Shown: positions 1 through 18,600 of the stretch, piece by piece
How positions within the stretch are numbered: the first letter of the stretch is position 1
How the letters are laid out: every line of letters starts with the position of its first letter
Source: Bugula neritina
Lineage: Eukaryota; Bryozoa; Gymnolaemata; Cheilostomatida; Bugulidae
DNA: 64,000 nt
Reading direction: 5' to 3'
Assembly (NCBI GenBank): GCA_964035545.1
Contig: OZ037770.1
Location: 1,066,001 to 1,130,000 of the forward strand
Notes under the pieces: generated by a model
The model's database searches: none
Told to the model about the DNA's origin: nothing
The model's input: only the letters and a program-made list of their open reading frames with translations
Translations under genes and position numbers: made by a program

Positions 1-60
1 TGACATGTGTCATAGTGTATTATTCACCTGTGACATGTGTCATAACGCATTGCTCACCTG
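1..60. repeat. minisatellite, about 30 bp unit (partial)
   Basis: Two copies of a unit with the core TGACATGTGTCATAGTGT followed by a CTCACCTG stretch. The same unit forms a larger array at 864-1073 in another intron of the GCLC gene. It lies in intronic sequence upstream of the first visible exon. Confidence 0.8.
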
Positions 61-158
61 TGAAACTTGTCACTTTTATACTTCATTACCAATTATATAA
101 AAGAAAATGGAAACAACCGTTGATGAGTAATTTCAGAGCTTTTATGATCATTTCACAG

Positions 159-4172
<4,014 letters not shown>

Positions 4173-7100
4173 GTCATTAGCAGACTGGAACTTGTAACAG
4201 GGGATTTGATTGGCTAATAATGCCATTCGGAATTACCACCAACCAATGGTTTAGAGTTTTACTTCAATTCTCCAAAGACATTATTTCAGCATTACGCAAC
4301 AATTGCCTACTGTTTTGGCTCATATAATTATTTCCACACATCTGCACCATGTGTAGCTTTTAAATTATACACAAAAATTCCAAATTGTACTTTAAAGTAT
4401 TTTTAGATCTTTAGAATTTAAACCACAGTCTTTATCATATACTTATAGTACCAGTATAACTGATTTATTTTATAATTTGTTTATCTTGTCACTTTGCTCA
4501 AAGATAATGCTGTTTCCTCAGCGAGAAAGACACTGTTACAATCACTTAGATCACAATTAATTTTAAATATAATACAATTATATTGCATGTAAAACAATGC
4601 ATATTGATCAAGATAAATGTTAGAAAATAAATGCATTTAATTACACTTTCACTTGAAGCGCTTTGTAAGTAATCATACCATTTGGTTGAAACCTTGCAAG
4701 TAAAACTTTCTGCCCGCAACATGAAAATTAAATGTAAGCTAGTTTATTACTACTACTAGTCTTATACTTCTAGTTCTACTGGTTTTGTGAAGATGAGAAA
4801 GTTTCGCTATTACTATAACTATTAGTATTAGTTGTACTATTACTATTAGTATTACTATTAGTATTTATTAATAATGGTTATGATAACATTCAAGTGCAGT
4901 AGTACAGAAAATTCAATGGCTTAAGTTGTTATTTCCCATGACAATTTCTTGTTTGAGGCACAAAAACATAAAATAACTACCGCCACTGCAGGGGCAGTTG
5001 TACTTGTAAAATACAATAATTACTATAGTAGTAAAAATAAATTAATGCTCTACATTCTACACTATACTAATCCGGAAACTTCTTACAAAGCTTTTAATTA
5101 TGGCCGAACAATCATTTGCTTGCAGCCTGTGACAAATTAGTTCGTGAAATAAATGTTTTTTTTTATAGCTAACGAGAGAGGTTATCGCCTTTCAAACAAA
5201 TTACTTTTAAACGCTTTTGGTTACTAAGGTTTAACCTCGCAGGTCCACTTTTATTCTCTCTGTAAATTATCAACAAGTTTGGAATAATCATAATCATAAT
5301 AATAATCATATTGTGATTCGACATCAGACAAAATGACAAACTCACAATGTGGATGATTCACTTTGAATGATATAGTATTATATATATTTCATCAATGTAT
5401 TTTGTTATCCTTAAAACTTAGGAAGCTAGATATGTGTATAAGAATGCATAAAGATGATGTTACATTAACATGATTCCCTAGTTACTAGTTACTGTTAGAC
5501 AATGGTTAATAAGTAAATAACTATAAGTTTGACTTAGAATCTCTATAACTATTACTCTTACTATTAGTATTAGTATTACTATTACATTTACTATTACCAT
5601 TATTATTAGTATTTCATTTACTATTAGTATTAGTATTACTCTTATTTTTAATTTTAGTGTTAACTTTTATTTTAAACCACCTGACATGAGATACTTAGTC
5701 TTATACTTATAGTTATAGTAATAGTTGTAATCATAATCATAATCCTTAATTGTAGCACTAAAACAGTTGCTGTTAGTGTTACTAATCTGATAAGATTAAT
5801 GGTAAAACTAACTGTGTTAGTGTTTCTTTTACTTTTACTTTTAGTATAACTATAAGGCGTTTTACTTTTAACCTTACACTATAATACTCTATAACTATCA
5901 CTTACTAATTATTATTACTATTAGTATCACTATAACTAGCATAACTAAGTCACCAAGTAAGTAAATCATGATCATAATATTCATTAAATTTAATTTTGAT
6001 ACAGAGTAAGCAGTAGCTGTAAGTAAGAAATTCATTAATAACTAGCAGCAAGTCTAACATTAAATTTTAACCTTTACCTTAACGTCACCAGTTGCTACCA
6101 GTCCCTTATGTGCAGTGATTTTAATTCTATAGTTTGCCTGGCAATGTGAATGTTGCAATTTTTGAGTTGATTATTGCTTATTAGCCTTAGCTTTAGGTTT
6201 TATGAGTTGCGTAATAAGTAAATTAATTTTTCTTTTGTTGATCAACTTTTCGTGCCACTTATACTGATAATGATAGTGTTAGAGACTCAAAGTACATTCT
6301 TATCATTTTTCTACATGCAAATTTCACAAAAATGAAATCAAATTTAATTTGTGAGCTCCATAAATAAAATTAACACCAATAGTTTTAATTTTAGTGTGAA
6401 TATTTGATATTTGCACATATTTATACTTTCTATGTGAGTAGGATTCTATAGTATAAATTATATAATTAATCTCTGTTATCTGTCATTTTGATTGACAGAC
6501 AATATAGCAGTGCCTTAAACTACTCTTGTACTGAACTGTACTTAAACTATTTGTATTATGCTTTTGGCATCAATGTTTTAAACCTCTCAATTGTGTTCAT
6601 TGTTTGAAACATGAGTAGTTACTAATAACTATCACTTATAGCATTCTAATCATCAATTATTATGACTACTTCTATTATTTATAATAATTAAAATTATTAG
6701 GAAAGTTTTTTATAATAATGTATGCATAGCAACTATCATTATTTTCTTATTGAATATTACAATTCTTCTGTTGTGAAAATAATGCCAAAGTTTCGCAGGC
6801 AATAATATTACTGTGATGATTGACTTGTTTATTTACCTGCACATTGTTTTACTATTAACCATTTAAAACCATAATCAAAGTTTGTGAGTTTTTCTTTTGA
6901 AATAAATGTACCATGCCTGTATTAATGTAAATATGTTTTACTGAATTATAAAATTGTCCATCAGTAATTTTCATTTTACATAAAAAAACTCACGCAAATT
7001 TATAGTCACCATCCCTGTAAAAAAAACCGCTGATGGAACAGGTTTTTTGTTAAATCGGGCTAAGGGCTTATTCAGATGAGGCACTTATAACTGGATGCTC

Positions 7101-7252
7101 TTCCTAACATCACCAATGGCCTTTGTCAGGCTTCGAACCCACGACTTCTTGTTTACGCTCTAACCCCTAGACATCGGCTGCTCCCTATGCTCTTCCTTTA
7201 CACGCTTATTCTAAATATGACATTTCCAGATACTTAGATAAAATTCTTAGAA
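4173..7252. other. intergenic, no gene seen
   Basis: Between GCLC and RCAN. AT-rich with degenerate (CTATTA)n/(AGTATT)n simple sequence at about 4740-4870, 5540-5650 and 5700-5960. Only short chance ORFs are present. A tRNA-derived SINE sits at its right end. Confidence 0.6.
7000..7184 (-). mobile_element. tRNA-derived SINE, family B
   Basis: Read on the minus strand it starts with a tRNA-like head (A-box-like TCTAGGGGTTAGAGCG, B-box-like GGGTTCGAAGCC), followed by a body with GCCATTGGTGATGTTAGGA. Further copies lie at 13543-13745 and 39085-39260, and a decayed one at about 9495-9600, all on the other strand. Confidence 0.75.
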
Positions 7253-10119
<2,867 letters not shown>

Positions 10120-10700
10120 AATCTTTTAGGTCCTGCACTACTCAGGCAGCTCTGCTAGAATACAAACTCAAATTTCATTAGACAATTGAGCCGTAACTGC
10201 AGTAACCATAGTAACAATTTTGACAAGTTTGTCTTATATCATGTAATTATAATTGTGTGTCCTTTCTGTCAGAAAAAATGTAGTACTATAATATTTATGC
10301 ATCTAATTTTTACTAGTCACTGTATACGATATTTCTCCAAAGTCTAAATTATTTTATTTTCTCTCAAGTAGCAAATAATAAAAAGTTTAATAAAAGGAAG
10401 TTACTTTATTCTAAATATCTTGTCATGCTGTGGAATAGTTTAGCAAGCTCTTGATTTGCTGATGAAAACATAAGTGACCAATCATAGGCTGGGTGACACT
10501 CAAAATGAGTTAAGCTATGTAATTTACTGCTTGCTCCAGCTAAAGTACCCTGGCAAAGATTTTTGATCATTTACAAGTAACAGACACAAATCATTGTTCA
10601 TTGTTGAATTCCTATAGAGTTGGGTAACACGTAACGCTAGTAGTACACGTAAAGTAACTTTTCTTTCTGAACTAGCTGACCATGCGCTGAATTAATTGTC
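10120..10700. other. intergenic between RCAN and the CAAX gene
   Basis: No ORF of note. Contains CCAAT-type boxes near 10478 and could hold the promoter of the next gene. Nothing else recognised. Confidence 0.4.
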
Positions 10701-12138
10701 ATGGTGAGTCTGTCGTGAAATACTTTGTATATCTCTGCCCGAATCTATCAACTATAGTATACAATTGCATTATTACAATTGTTGGTAACATGAACTAGAA
10801 CTATAACAATTGTATAATATTCAAAACTTATTACCTAGTTTTGGAGATACTAAAATTGCTGCTAGACATTTTATTTTCAGTTTTGTGTTCTCTAAATTGT
10901 TATGATAAATGGTACAATACTTAAAAATATGTTTTTACTGCTAAGAAGCCCTGCAGTGATTGAGACAATGTGGCTGAGAACTGACCAATGAGCTAAAATT
11001 AAAGCTAATTAAAGTTATAGCTCAATGGTACTGACAATATAAATTATACTGGACAAATTTGTAATTTCCATACAGCAATACAATAGATACTGCAATACTG
11101 AAAAAAAATTCACCAAAATCAAAAGAGTTGCCAAAATCAGTCAAGCCACATAACCATAATGCACTGTGTGTTACATAGTACAAGTATATTATGTATAGGT
11201 AGCCTTGTAAGTTTAGATCATCTGCTATTGCACAATTCTCAAATGCCAAGCCAACAAATGTAGCGTTGCTAGTCGGTAATAAACTTGAAGAATATGATAT
11301 CAATTAGACAATGTTTCGTCAATATTTTTTTAGTCAGCGGTTTTGAATGAGAGTTTTAAAAGACCTCCACCAATCACTAAGCAGATTATCAGCGATGTGA
11401 AAAAGTCAATCGAGTTTAAAGCCGCACCAAATTTGGAGCAGCTGAAGAAGGAGGCCTACAGTGAAATTAGGCAGTGTGAAAACAATAATCTTATTGGCCC
11501 TTCACAAACCTACACACCCACTGAGGCAAGTACGTCTGCGTCGCTCTGTGGTTACCTAGCAACCACATTTCACCTAGCAACCATATATCACTTAGCAACA
11601 CAATGACAGGGAAGTGTTACCATAGAAACGAGTAAACTATGCGAGAACAGCAGACAACTTGTCAAAGTGAAAGTTAATGTAACTCACTGAGCATTGCTGT
11701 AACTAACGCTAAGTATAATGTATCATGCTTAGTAATTTGCTTTCATAGAGTTAATTATTATTTATACTGTGCAATTAATAATAATCATAAAAATTTGTAA
11801 AACACTATTACTGTTACTATATTATATGAATTACTCTATAATATTTTTAATTTACGTTTATAATTTTGCCTGACTAATCTATACGGTATATCTATTTTGT
11901 TTTCAATTTTTTAAATCGTTGCAATATAAACACATATAGGTACCAATAAATTTGTGCAAAACACAAGTAGATTCAAATACATTATTATTTTTTGTGATTT
12001 CATATAGGTGTGGTGAGGCTGGACTATAACCCCTCCCAACATTACAAGGATTTAGACTCGGTGCACTCTGCTAAGCTAAACCAGTCAAATAGAAATGACA
12101 AAGAAAAGTCTGGAATTAAATGCTGTCATATAATGTAG
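10701..12138 (+). CDS. small protein of unknown function with C-terminal CAAX-type box
   Basis: Proposed exons: ATG 10701-10703 directly followed by a GTGAGT donor; 11334-11529; 12008-12138 (stop TAG 12136-12138). Phases 0 and 1 join cleanly to a predicted 109 residues. Exon 2 is open from a good TTTTTTAG acceptor and encodes a charged, probably helical stretch (KRPPPITKQIISDVKK..., NLEQLKKEAYSEIRQ). Exon 3 encodes a polar tail ending KSGIKCCHIM. The last four residues (CHIM) fit a farnesylation box, with a neighbouring Cys that could be palmitoylated, which suggests attachment to the inner face of a membrane. I do not recognise the family. The ATG-only first exon is the weakest part: other first exons upstream are possible. 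Confidence 0.55.
11551..11606. promoter_or_regulatory. possible RFX/X-box site with two decayed tandem copies
   Basis: GTTACCTAGCAAC at 11551-11563 fits the X-box half-site pattern GTNRCC-N(0-3)-RGYAAC. Two partial copies (CACCTAGCAAC, CACTTAGCAAC) follow at about 20 bp spacing, inside the second intron of the CAAX gene. Confidence 0.3.
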
Positions 12139-12484
12139 GAGTTGTCACACCTTTCACAGCTGATGATTTAGAGAATACTCATCAGACAAACTTAGAAATA
12201 CATTTGTAATATTCTTACTAACAATATATGACTAAACCAAAAATATGAAAACTAAAATTACATTTTTGAAAATAGAATTTATATTTTTCATAAAACTTGA
12301 GATATGGGACAAAATAATCATCACATTTGAAGTTATCTGTCCATCATATACAACGGGAATCCAATATTAACAGAGATTGTTCTTTCTGCAAATAAACAGA
12401 ACTTGGGTAATATTTTGAGAATAAACAGAAAATACCTGCATGCATGCTACACAGTATTAGCTTATTATAAATACAGTATAACTG

Positions 12485-12714
12485 CAGAGGTTCCAGGGCT
12501 ATACTTGTAGCCCTATGCCCATTTTTCAGTGGCTCTTTTAATGCTGAAATTGAGTAAAAGCTGTTTTATGTACTCTGATTAGCACAGTATAGGTTAATTG
12601 GAGATAAATTACTTTATTAAAATAAAATTCATGTTGCGTACAATCTTGCAAACCCTATGTTTCGGCCGACAATTCTGAGCTTTGCCCTCATGCGAAAGAA
12701 GTTGCCCACGCCTG
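12485..12714. mobile_element. hAT-like non-autonomous element (MITE)
   Basis: Starts CAGAGGTTCCAGGG and ends AAGTTGCCCACGCCTG, typical hAT terminal inverted repeats. The interior (GCCCATTTTTCAGTGGC, then GAAAGAAGTTGCCC) matches the element at 26010-26234. A target-site duplication is not clear here. Confidence 0.65.
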
Positions 12715-13542
12715 CTATAGTTCATAAAGCATGACTCGTTTTCTCTGCTGGCTTAATTGACAATAACGGAGAATTTTTTTTAACAAAATTGTAATCTACA
12801 TTATAGTTGAGAATTCTTACAAAAAATTTCTCTATATAACATTGTAATCTTGAAACTACCAGACTCGAAAGTCTGGTGAGATTATACCTGCACTCATGAC
12901 AACTGGTTAAACATAAGGAAGTATTTCAACAAAATTCACTGTTGCTTGCCAACAGCTGTGGGCTACTCATGTATACTTGTCAAATGTTACGCACCATCCC
13001 AGCTTCTTGATAGTCTGGCAGAATCCTTGACACGTTCCACTGCTGGTAATAAATTACCCACACGTAGTTTCGCTATCAGCTATAAATATAAACCATGATG
13101 ATATACCATTGCCAAAGCACATATTGGTTTAGTAATATATATTGCATGATATTGAATGACTTGAGGGATGATGACTACTCATTAAATAATAAATCAGGTG
13201 ATTTCTTTATCATTGTGGAACTGATACTAAATATTGCTAACTTTGACTCCTAATATCTATAGCAGAGTAGTTTTATTTGTTGATTCTCACTCAGCAGCAT
13301 GTGTAGCCTCTGTTCTAAACATAAATGAGTGCCACAGCAGCAAATGTAACAGGATACAACATAAATCAAGAGATATCATTTCCATAATCACAATGTTATA
13401 TAATCAACAAGCATAGACCTGAAGTAATTCAAGATTATATGTAAAAAGTTAATTATAAAGCCAATATATACGTTGAAATTAATTGTCTTTAGCTGATAGC
13501 CAAAATACATGGGAATAATTTAATACTGAGTATCAGTATAAG

Positions 13543-13745
13543 GAGCAGCCTGTGGTCTAGAGGTTAGAGCACTGACTTGGTAAACACGAAGTCATTAGTT
13601 TAAACCCCCAGTAAAGGCCATTAGTGATGTTAGAAAAAGCATCCTGTCATAATCAGCTCTGTGCCACATATGAACAAGTCATTAGCCTGATTAAAAACAA
13701 CCCTTTCTATCAAGGGTTTCTCACAGGGAGAGTGGCTATAAACAT
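13543..13745 (+). mobile_element. tRNA-derived SINE, family B (full copy)
   Basis: tRNA-like head from GGAGCAGCCTGTGGTCTAGA, an anticodon-arm-like TGACTT...AAGTCA stem, a weak B box, the GGCCATTAGTGATGTTAG body and a hairpin tail. Same family as 7000-7184. Confidence 0.7.
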
Positions 13746-14454
13746 CTTTGAGCTTTTATATAAGTATATAGCCCAATACATATAACTTCATGTGTTATTA
13801 TGTTATTGGCATGACTAAAAAATTAACTGTATTTCTCTGAAACATTATCCACTACACTTACTACACCATTGACCCATGTGTGTAAGTTGTAAGTTTTGGC
13901 TTTAGATACTGAAGCTGTTTTTAACATAAGTTCTTTAGTTTTGACAACAAACTGTAACATTGACAGCACCCCATTAAAACACACAAGTTGGAATGTACTC
14001 TACACTAAGCTAAATTTAGGGAGAATACCACTATACACAGCTGGAACAACCGTAGTATACTTGAAATGCTTATTACAGCTTTTATATAACTTTGTAGCTT
14101 TTGTAGCTTTTAAAACTTAAATGAAAGCTTTTATAACTTTGTAGCTATAATACACTTGAAACAAATGACAAAGCAATGAGCTGCAGGTTTGCTGTATTTT
14201 AGTTCAAACTGTGGATTATGTATACAATAAGTTAGAAAAACAAATATAAATAATCTGTACAACTAATGAGATTAAAAATAGAGAATTCTAAAAAACTTAA
14301 AACTTTGTGTCACAAAGCTATATTTTTGAAAAAATATCTAAACTAGTTAGCCTAAATAGAATTTTATATAATAGCAATTGTTGAAAAATTAAATTTAATA
14401 TTCTTTTTTGAGCAAGAGGAATGATGAATTAGGTAAAAGTGACCTTGACCTTTA

Positions 14455-16687
14455 TTAACTCCATCCAACCGGTTTCCACCTAGGCAAGTAAAAGTTGTCA
14501 CTAACAAACCCGCTAGCAAAACTAGTGTTAGGTTTAGCAAACTTTGAAAAGTAAAACGTTTCCCCTCCAGCGAACCAGGCGGCCCAGAACCCAAATGTAC
14601 CTCCGCTGATTATACTGTGGTTACAATTAGAGAGCGTCGCGAAGTCATCATTGCCACTTCCTTCCGCCCAGTATATGCTGTAATTACCTCCGAAATCTTG
14701 GAACATGTCTTTTGCCAACTTGAGACTGTCTGTAGCAGCAACGAATATAACATTGGAGTTGTTGAAATATGATGTCACAGTTTTCAAAGCCGTAGAATAA
14801 AAGGAAGAGTTTGCAGCGCGATATCCGTACTGCAGTCGAAGATCCTCGAGTAAATCCCCGATTCGGATGTGTACGCCAACAAAGATGGGGGACGCAACAG
14901 AACCGAACTTCTCTCTAGCTTTATGCAGGGTTTGGTGTGAGCTCGTCTCATATTGTGGTGTAAATCTGAAAATATCTCTAATTGCTTTTTGTTCAGCCTC
15001 ACTTTGAAAATATTTCCACGATTGTCTGTATCCACCCACCGTCAAGTTTTTGCCCTCAACTTCAATTGGATAGTATTTGGTAAATCCCCCTTCACCAGCG
15101 ACAGTCCAATTTTTCATCATATAAAATGGCAATAGTGGAACTGTGGTGTTGAAGGTAATGAAAAGTTCTTGTAACCACGTCACCCATTCGCATTTGTCTC
15201 CTTCCTGTGCCATTACGAACGTGGCGTTATATTTTGCAGCTGCGGCAATAGCCGAAGCCAACATAAATATCTTATTTCCAACTCTTGCCTGGCCACATAA
15301 CCATGCTTCAAATAAAACAAAACAGTAAATTGTATCCAAAAGGTTTAAACGGTTGGTTGACATGAATATTTAATAACTTAATGAAAGCATATATCAGGGA
15401 TTTATAAGCTGGGTAGTTTCTGTGGTTATCAAGACAAATTGGATTTACAAATTTATGGAACCGGAGAAAAATGTGGAGTTGTCTTCTTTTCTATATGACG
15501 ACTAGTGGTAGAGTTGCCCTACATGTATTATACAGCACACATAGCTAGAAGGACAAATATAGTGCATGCCATGCACAGATTTCTCATTTACAATCGAAAG
15601 TATAACATTTATAAAAAACTTCCTATGAAAATATTTCCAAGCTGCAACATTATTAAAATTCCAACTAGTCAAATGGCATTTTTGAATGTATTCTAATGAG
15701 TCCAGTAATTTTCTTTCCATTTTTTGTAGGGCGTTTTCAAAGAGAAGACAAATGCTTAACATAATATATGGAATAACCCTTACCTCTCTGTGTCGCAACG
15801 AGTACTTTGCCTTGAAAACAGCTGGTGCAGTTTCCAGCATTTAATATTCTCTCTGGCACTTTTGGAGCAGCTGTGGTGGTGACAATACTAGAGTTGGTGG
15901 TATAGTTACTACTCCCACTGCTATTAGTTTTAGTAAGAGTAGTATTAGTGATGGTAATACTAGAGTTGGTGGTATAGTTACTACTCCCACTGCTATTAGT
16001 TTTAGTAAGAGTAGTATTAGTGATGACAATGCTAGAGTTGGTGGTATAGTTACTACTCCCACTGCTATTAGTTTTAGTAAGAGTAGTATTAGTGATGACA
16101 ATGCTAGAGTTGGTGGTATAGTTACTACTCCCACTGCTATTAGTTTTAGTTAGAGTAGTATTAGTGATGACAATACTAGAGTTGGTGGTATAGTTACTAC
16201 TCCCACTGCTATTAGTTTTAGTAAGAGTAGTATTAGTGATGACAATGCTAGAGTTGGTGGTATGATTACTATTACCGGTACGGTTAGTTTTAGTAAGAGT
16301 TTTAGTAGAGTTAGCGGCAGGAGCAGTAACTTTAGCAGTACTAGTACCAATAGAAGTACTACTAGCAGTAGTAGTACTAATGCTAGTAGTACTACTAGCA
16401 GCAGTTGTAGGAGTAGCAAAGTCAGTAGTTATAAGACTAGCAGACTGATGAGTATAGGCTTCATCCACTTGAACTGGTATGAGCGCCGAGTGTTTAAATT
16501 TTCCCTTGAGAGGCTCAGTGTAATACGCTTGATCATTGGTGCAGAGTCTGATACAAGATTTGTCATTGGTTGATAAGGAGTTGCAGTTGCATACGAATTG
16601 GCTAGTTGGAGAGATATTCAGGTAGACTGTCAAGCTGATGAGGACCAGTGCAATCAAGAAATAAAGGACAATTTTCAGGCTCGCCAT
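14455..16687 (-). CDS. GT11 fucosyltransferase-like enzyme A with mucin-like repeat stem
   Basis: Probable Golgi type II membrane glycosyltransferase of family GT11 (alpha-1,2-fucosyltransferases using GDP-fucose). Exon 1 is 16687-15784 and exon 2 is 15305-14455, phase 1, giving 584 residues. Residues about 4-24 form a signal anchor. About 25-285 is a Thr/Ser-rich stem that includes five good copies (and a decayed sixth) of a 24-residue repeat with four N-X-S/T sequons each. The catalytic domain begins near residue 300. HIRIGD at about 447-452 matches GT11 motif I (HxRxGD), and [18 protein letters not shown] at about 531-548 is the conserved C-terminal motif. The paralogue at 23734-25774 has the same intron site. 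Acceptor sugar and donor specificity are inferred from the family only. Confidence 0.88.
15882..16330 (-). repeat. 72 bp coding tandem repeat (stem of GT11 enzyme A)
   Basis: Five near-identical 72 bp units plus a diverged one, all in frame with exon 1 of GT11 gene A. Each encodes 24 residues rich in Thr, Ser and Asn. ORFs on the other strand and in other frames here are shadows of this repeat. Confidence 0.9.
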
Positions 16688-17999
16688 TCGCCAAGCCCAA
16701 TTTTTCTACAAAGCAATAAGGTATATGTAAGAAACTCAACGGTAAAGTATCTTAATACACTGCAGGGAGAGAGGGGAAGGGGTTCTCACAGGGGCGGAGA
16801 CTATAAGAGCAAAGATAAAGATTGAATTATATCAACAGATCACAGAAACCAACTACAGGACTTTATACAGAAGAAGTTATTTAGAAAAAACTTTTGCAGT
16901 AATTAATTGCTATGAAGCATTAAATGAAAAGAGGATGGAGATTGAGACTTAGTTTTAGGGAACTTTAGTTGTGAACCATATAAATGATCACACCTGACAC
17001 ATTTATAGCCCTCCATCTGTGACTTAATTTATCATTTGGATGATTTACTAAGGATTAACTCAAGTTAATCCCTTATAGTATAGACTATAGTATACATACT
17101 AAACTGATTTTTCAGGATTACTCAATGCTAACCTATAATTCCTGTTAAACTAGCTTACCACTGCATGTATCAAAGAAAAATTAATCCTAATGTTTTATCT
17201 CTAATTAGGCTATCTTTGTGATGCTGTAGATAGCTGAGTTATATTTATTATAGCTGCTGTTGCCATCAACTGCTCATCACAACAAAGTGTGTAGTAAACA
17301 TAAACATACACGTATAAGCTTATAGCTACGATGAATACCGATGTTGAGCAACACTAATTGAATTGCCGTTATCACCAGCATCACTTGCTCTTGTCAATCT
17401 CGTAATGACTGTCAGACTATGTCAACAAATATACTATCTATAACTATAGCATATTTTACCCCATGATTTGCATTCCAAGAAGCTATACCAACTATGTGCT
17501 AGTCATACTAATATATCTAACTTGAATTGGAAACATATCCAACAGCTGGACTTTAGTGGTTAGTTTACCATCATAATTACTGTTGCATTTGGCTAGCTCT
17601 CAACTCAACATAACAGGTGCCGGTGTTTTAGTATTTAACTACACATGTCTATTCTTGCTGCTCGGTGCCTCCTTAGCTAGAGCTAGTCTTAGCATAAACT
17701 TATATATGTCACTATAATGAGATGAGGAAATAACGGTCAGAACCAATTTTAGAAGCCCAAGTGTGGAGTTGAGTTAACAACAAATGAGATATTGTCAAAC
17801 AACGGACTACATGCTATAAGTGTGCATGACTCCAGAGTATGCTACAGAAATGGAGAGTGGTGCATATTTTTAGTTGTACTCACAGCTCTGCTGGAAATGG
17901 TATTATGGAACTAAATCAGCAGACAATAAAACGTATGCTTGCATGCTCTGGTGGAAGCAATGACAATGTTAATGTTAACAACAATGCATGGTGTTAATT

Positions 18000-18108
18000 A
18001 TGTATATCTGAAGACATTGAAAATGTAGCACTCCAGAATAAGTCAAAAAGAGTTGTAAGAGATAAGAGACCTCCTGCATGGTTGGCAGACTTTCATACTT
18101 TTGATTAG
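18000..18108 (+). mobile_element. possible retroelement polyprotein 3' remnant
   Basis: A frame ending SKRVVRDKRPPAWLADFH...stop at about 18108 resembles the basic 'R..R.PPxWL.DF' linker of copia-type polyproteins. No further domains are seen, so this is only a resemblance. Confidence 0.3.
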
Positions 18109-18404
18109 ATTTTTATGTTATTAGTTATGATTATACAAACATCACTGGGAGTGTAGATTATGCTTATGTAGTTTTCATTACTGTATTATTTCATTGTATT
18201 TTGATTGCTCACGTTAAGCTGTGTAAGTATTGTAGATTACAAGTCATGGCTTGCTGGTAGCCTTTTAGCTTTGAAAATTGGAAAGCAGTGAGCTGCAACT
18301 TTGCTCATGTTTTTTTTAATCTTCGGTTTTTGTGCTCTAGTACTGCATGGTGAAAGTTTTTGTTCAGTTCGTTTTAGTAATCAATTTAGTTGTACTCCGA
18401 AAGA

Positions 18405-18600
18405 GTTGAACAGCCGAGGTTGTTGATAGGCTGCCAGGGAAACCTGATGACTGAAGAAGTAGTAGATAGGCCAGTGAAGTTTAGAGAACTGAGTAGGATG
18501 TATAGTGTTGTGTTTACCCAGTGGTCCCGGTGGTGTGATGGTTAGCACACTTGCTGTGGTTCGAATCCCAGTGGAGAAGATTATTTACACTAAACTCTTA
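18405..18600 (+). mobile_element. tRNA-like repeat, family A
   Basis: GGTCCCGGTGGTGTGATGG at about 18523 and GTGGTTCGAATCCC are tRNA A- and B-box-like, but the anticodon arm is missing, so it is not a functional tRNA. The preceding segment (AACCTGATGACTGAAGAAGT...) resembles the repeat at 25200-25330, and the flank TTTACCCAGTGGTCCC is shared with the copy at 38990. Confidence 0.55.

Larger units (their letters stand above)
12139..14454. other. intergenic, transposon remnants only
   Basis: Between the convergent CAAX gene and GT11 gene A. Holds a hAT-like MITE (12485-12714) and a SINE (13543-13745). The remaining ORFs are short and unsupported. Confidence 0.6.

Noticed and set aside
11022-11303. 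93-codon minus-strand ORF
   Set aside because: Lies in the intron of the CAAX gene, low complexity hydrophobic, no start context or homology.
15841-16573. ORFs in other frames over the GT11 gene A stem
   Set aside because: Shadows of the 72 bp coding repeat; only the frame continuous with the signal anchor and the exon 1 donor is supported.
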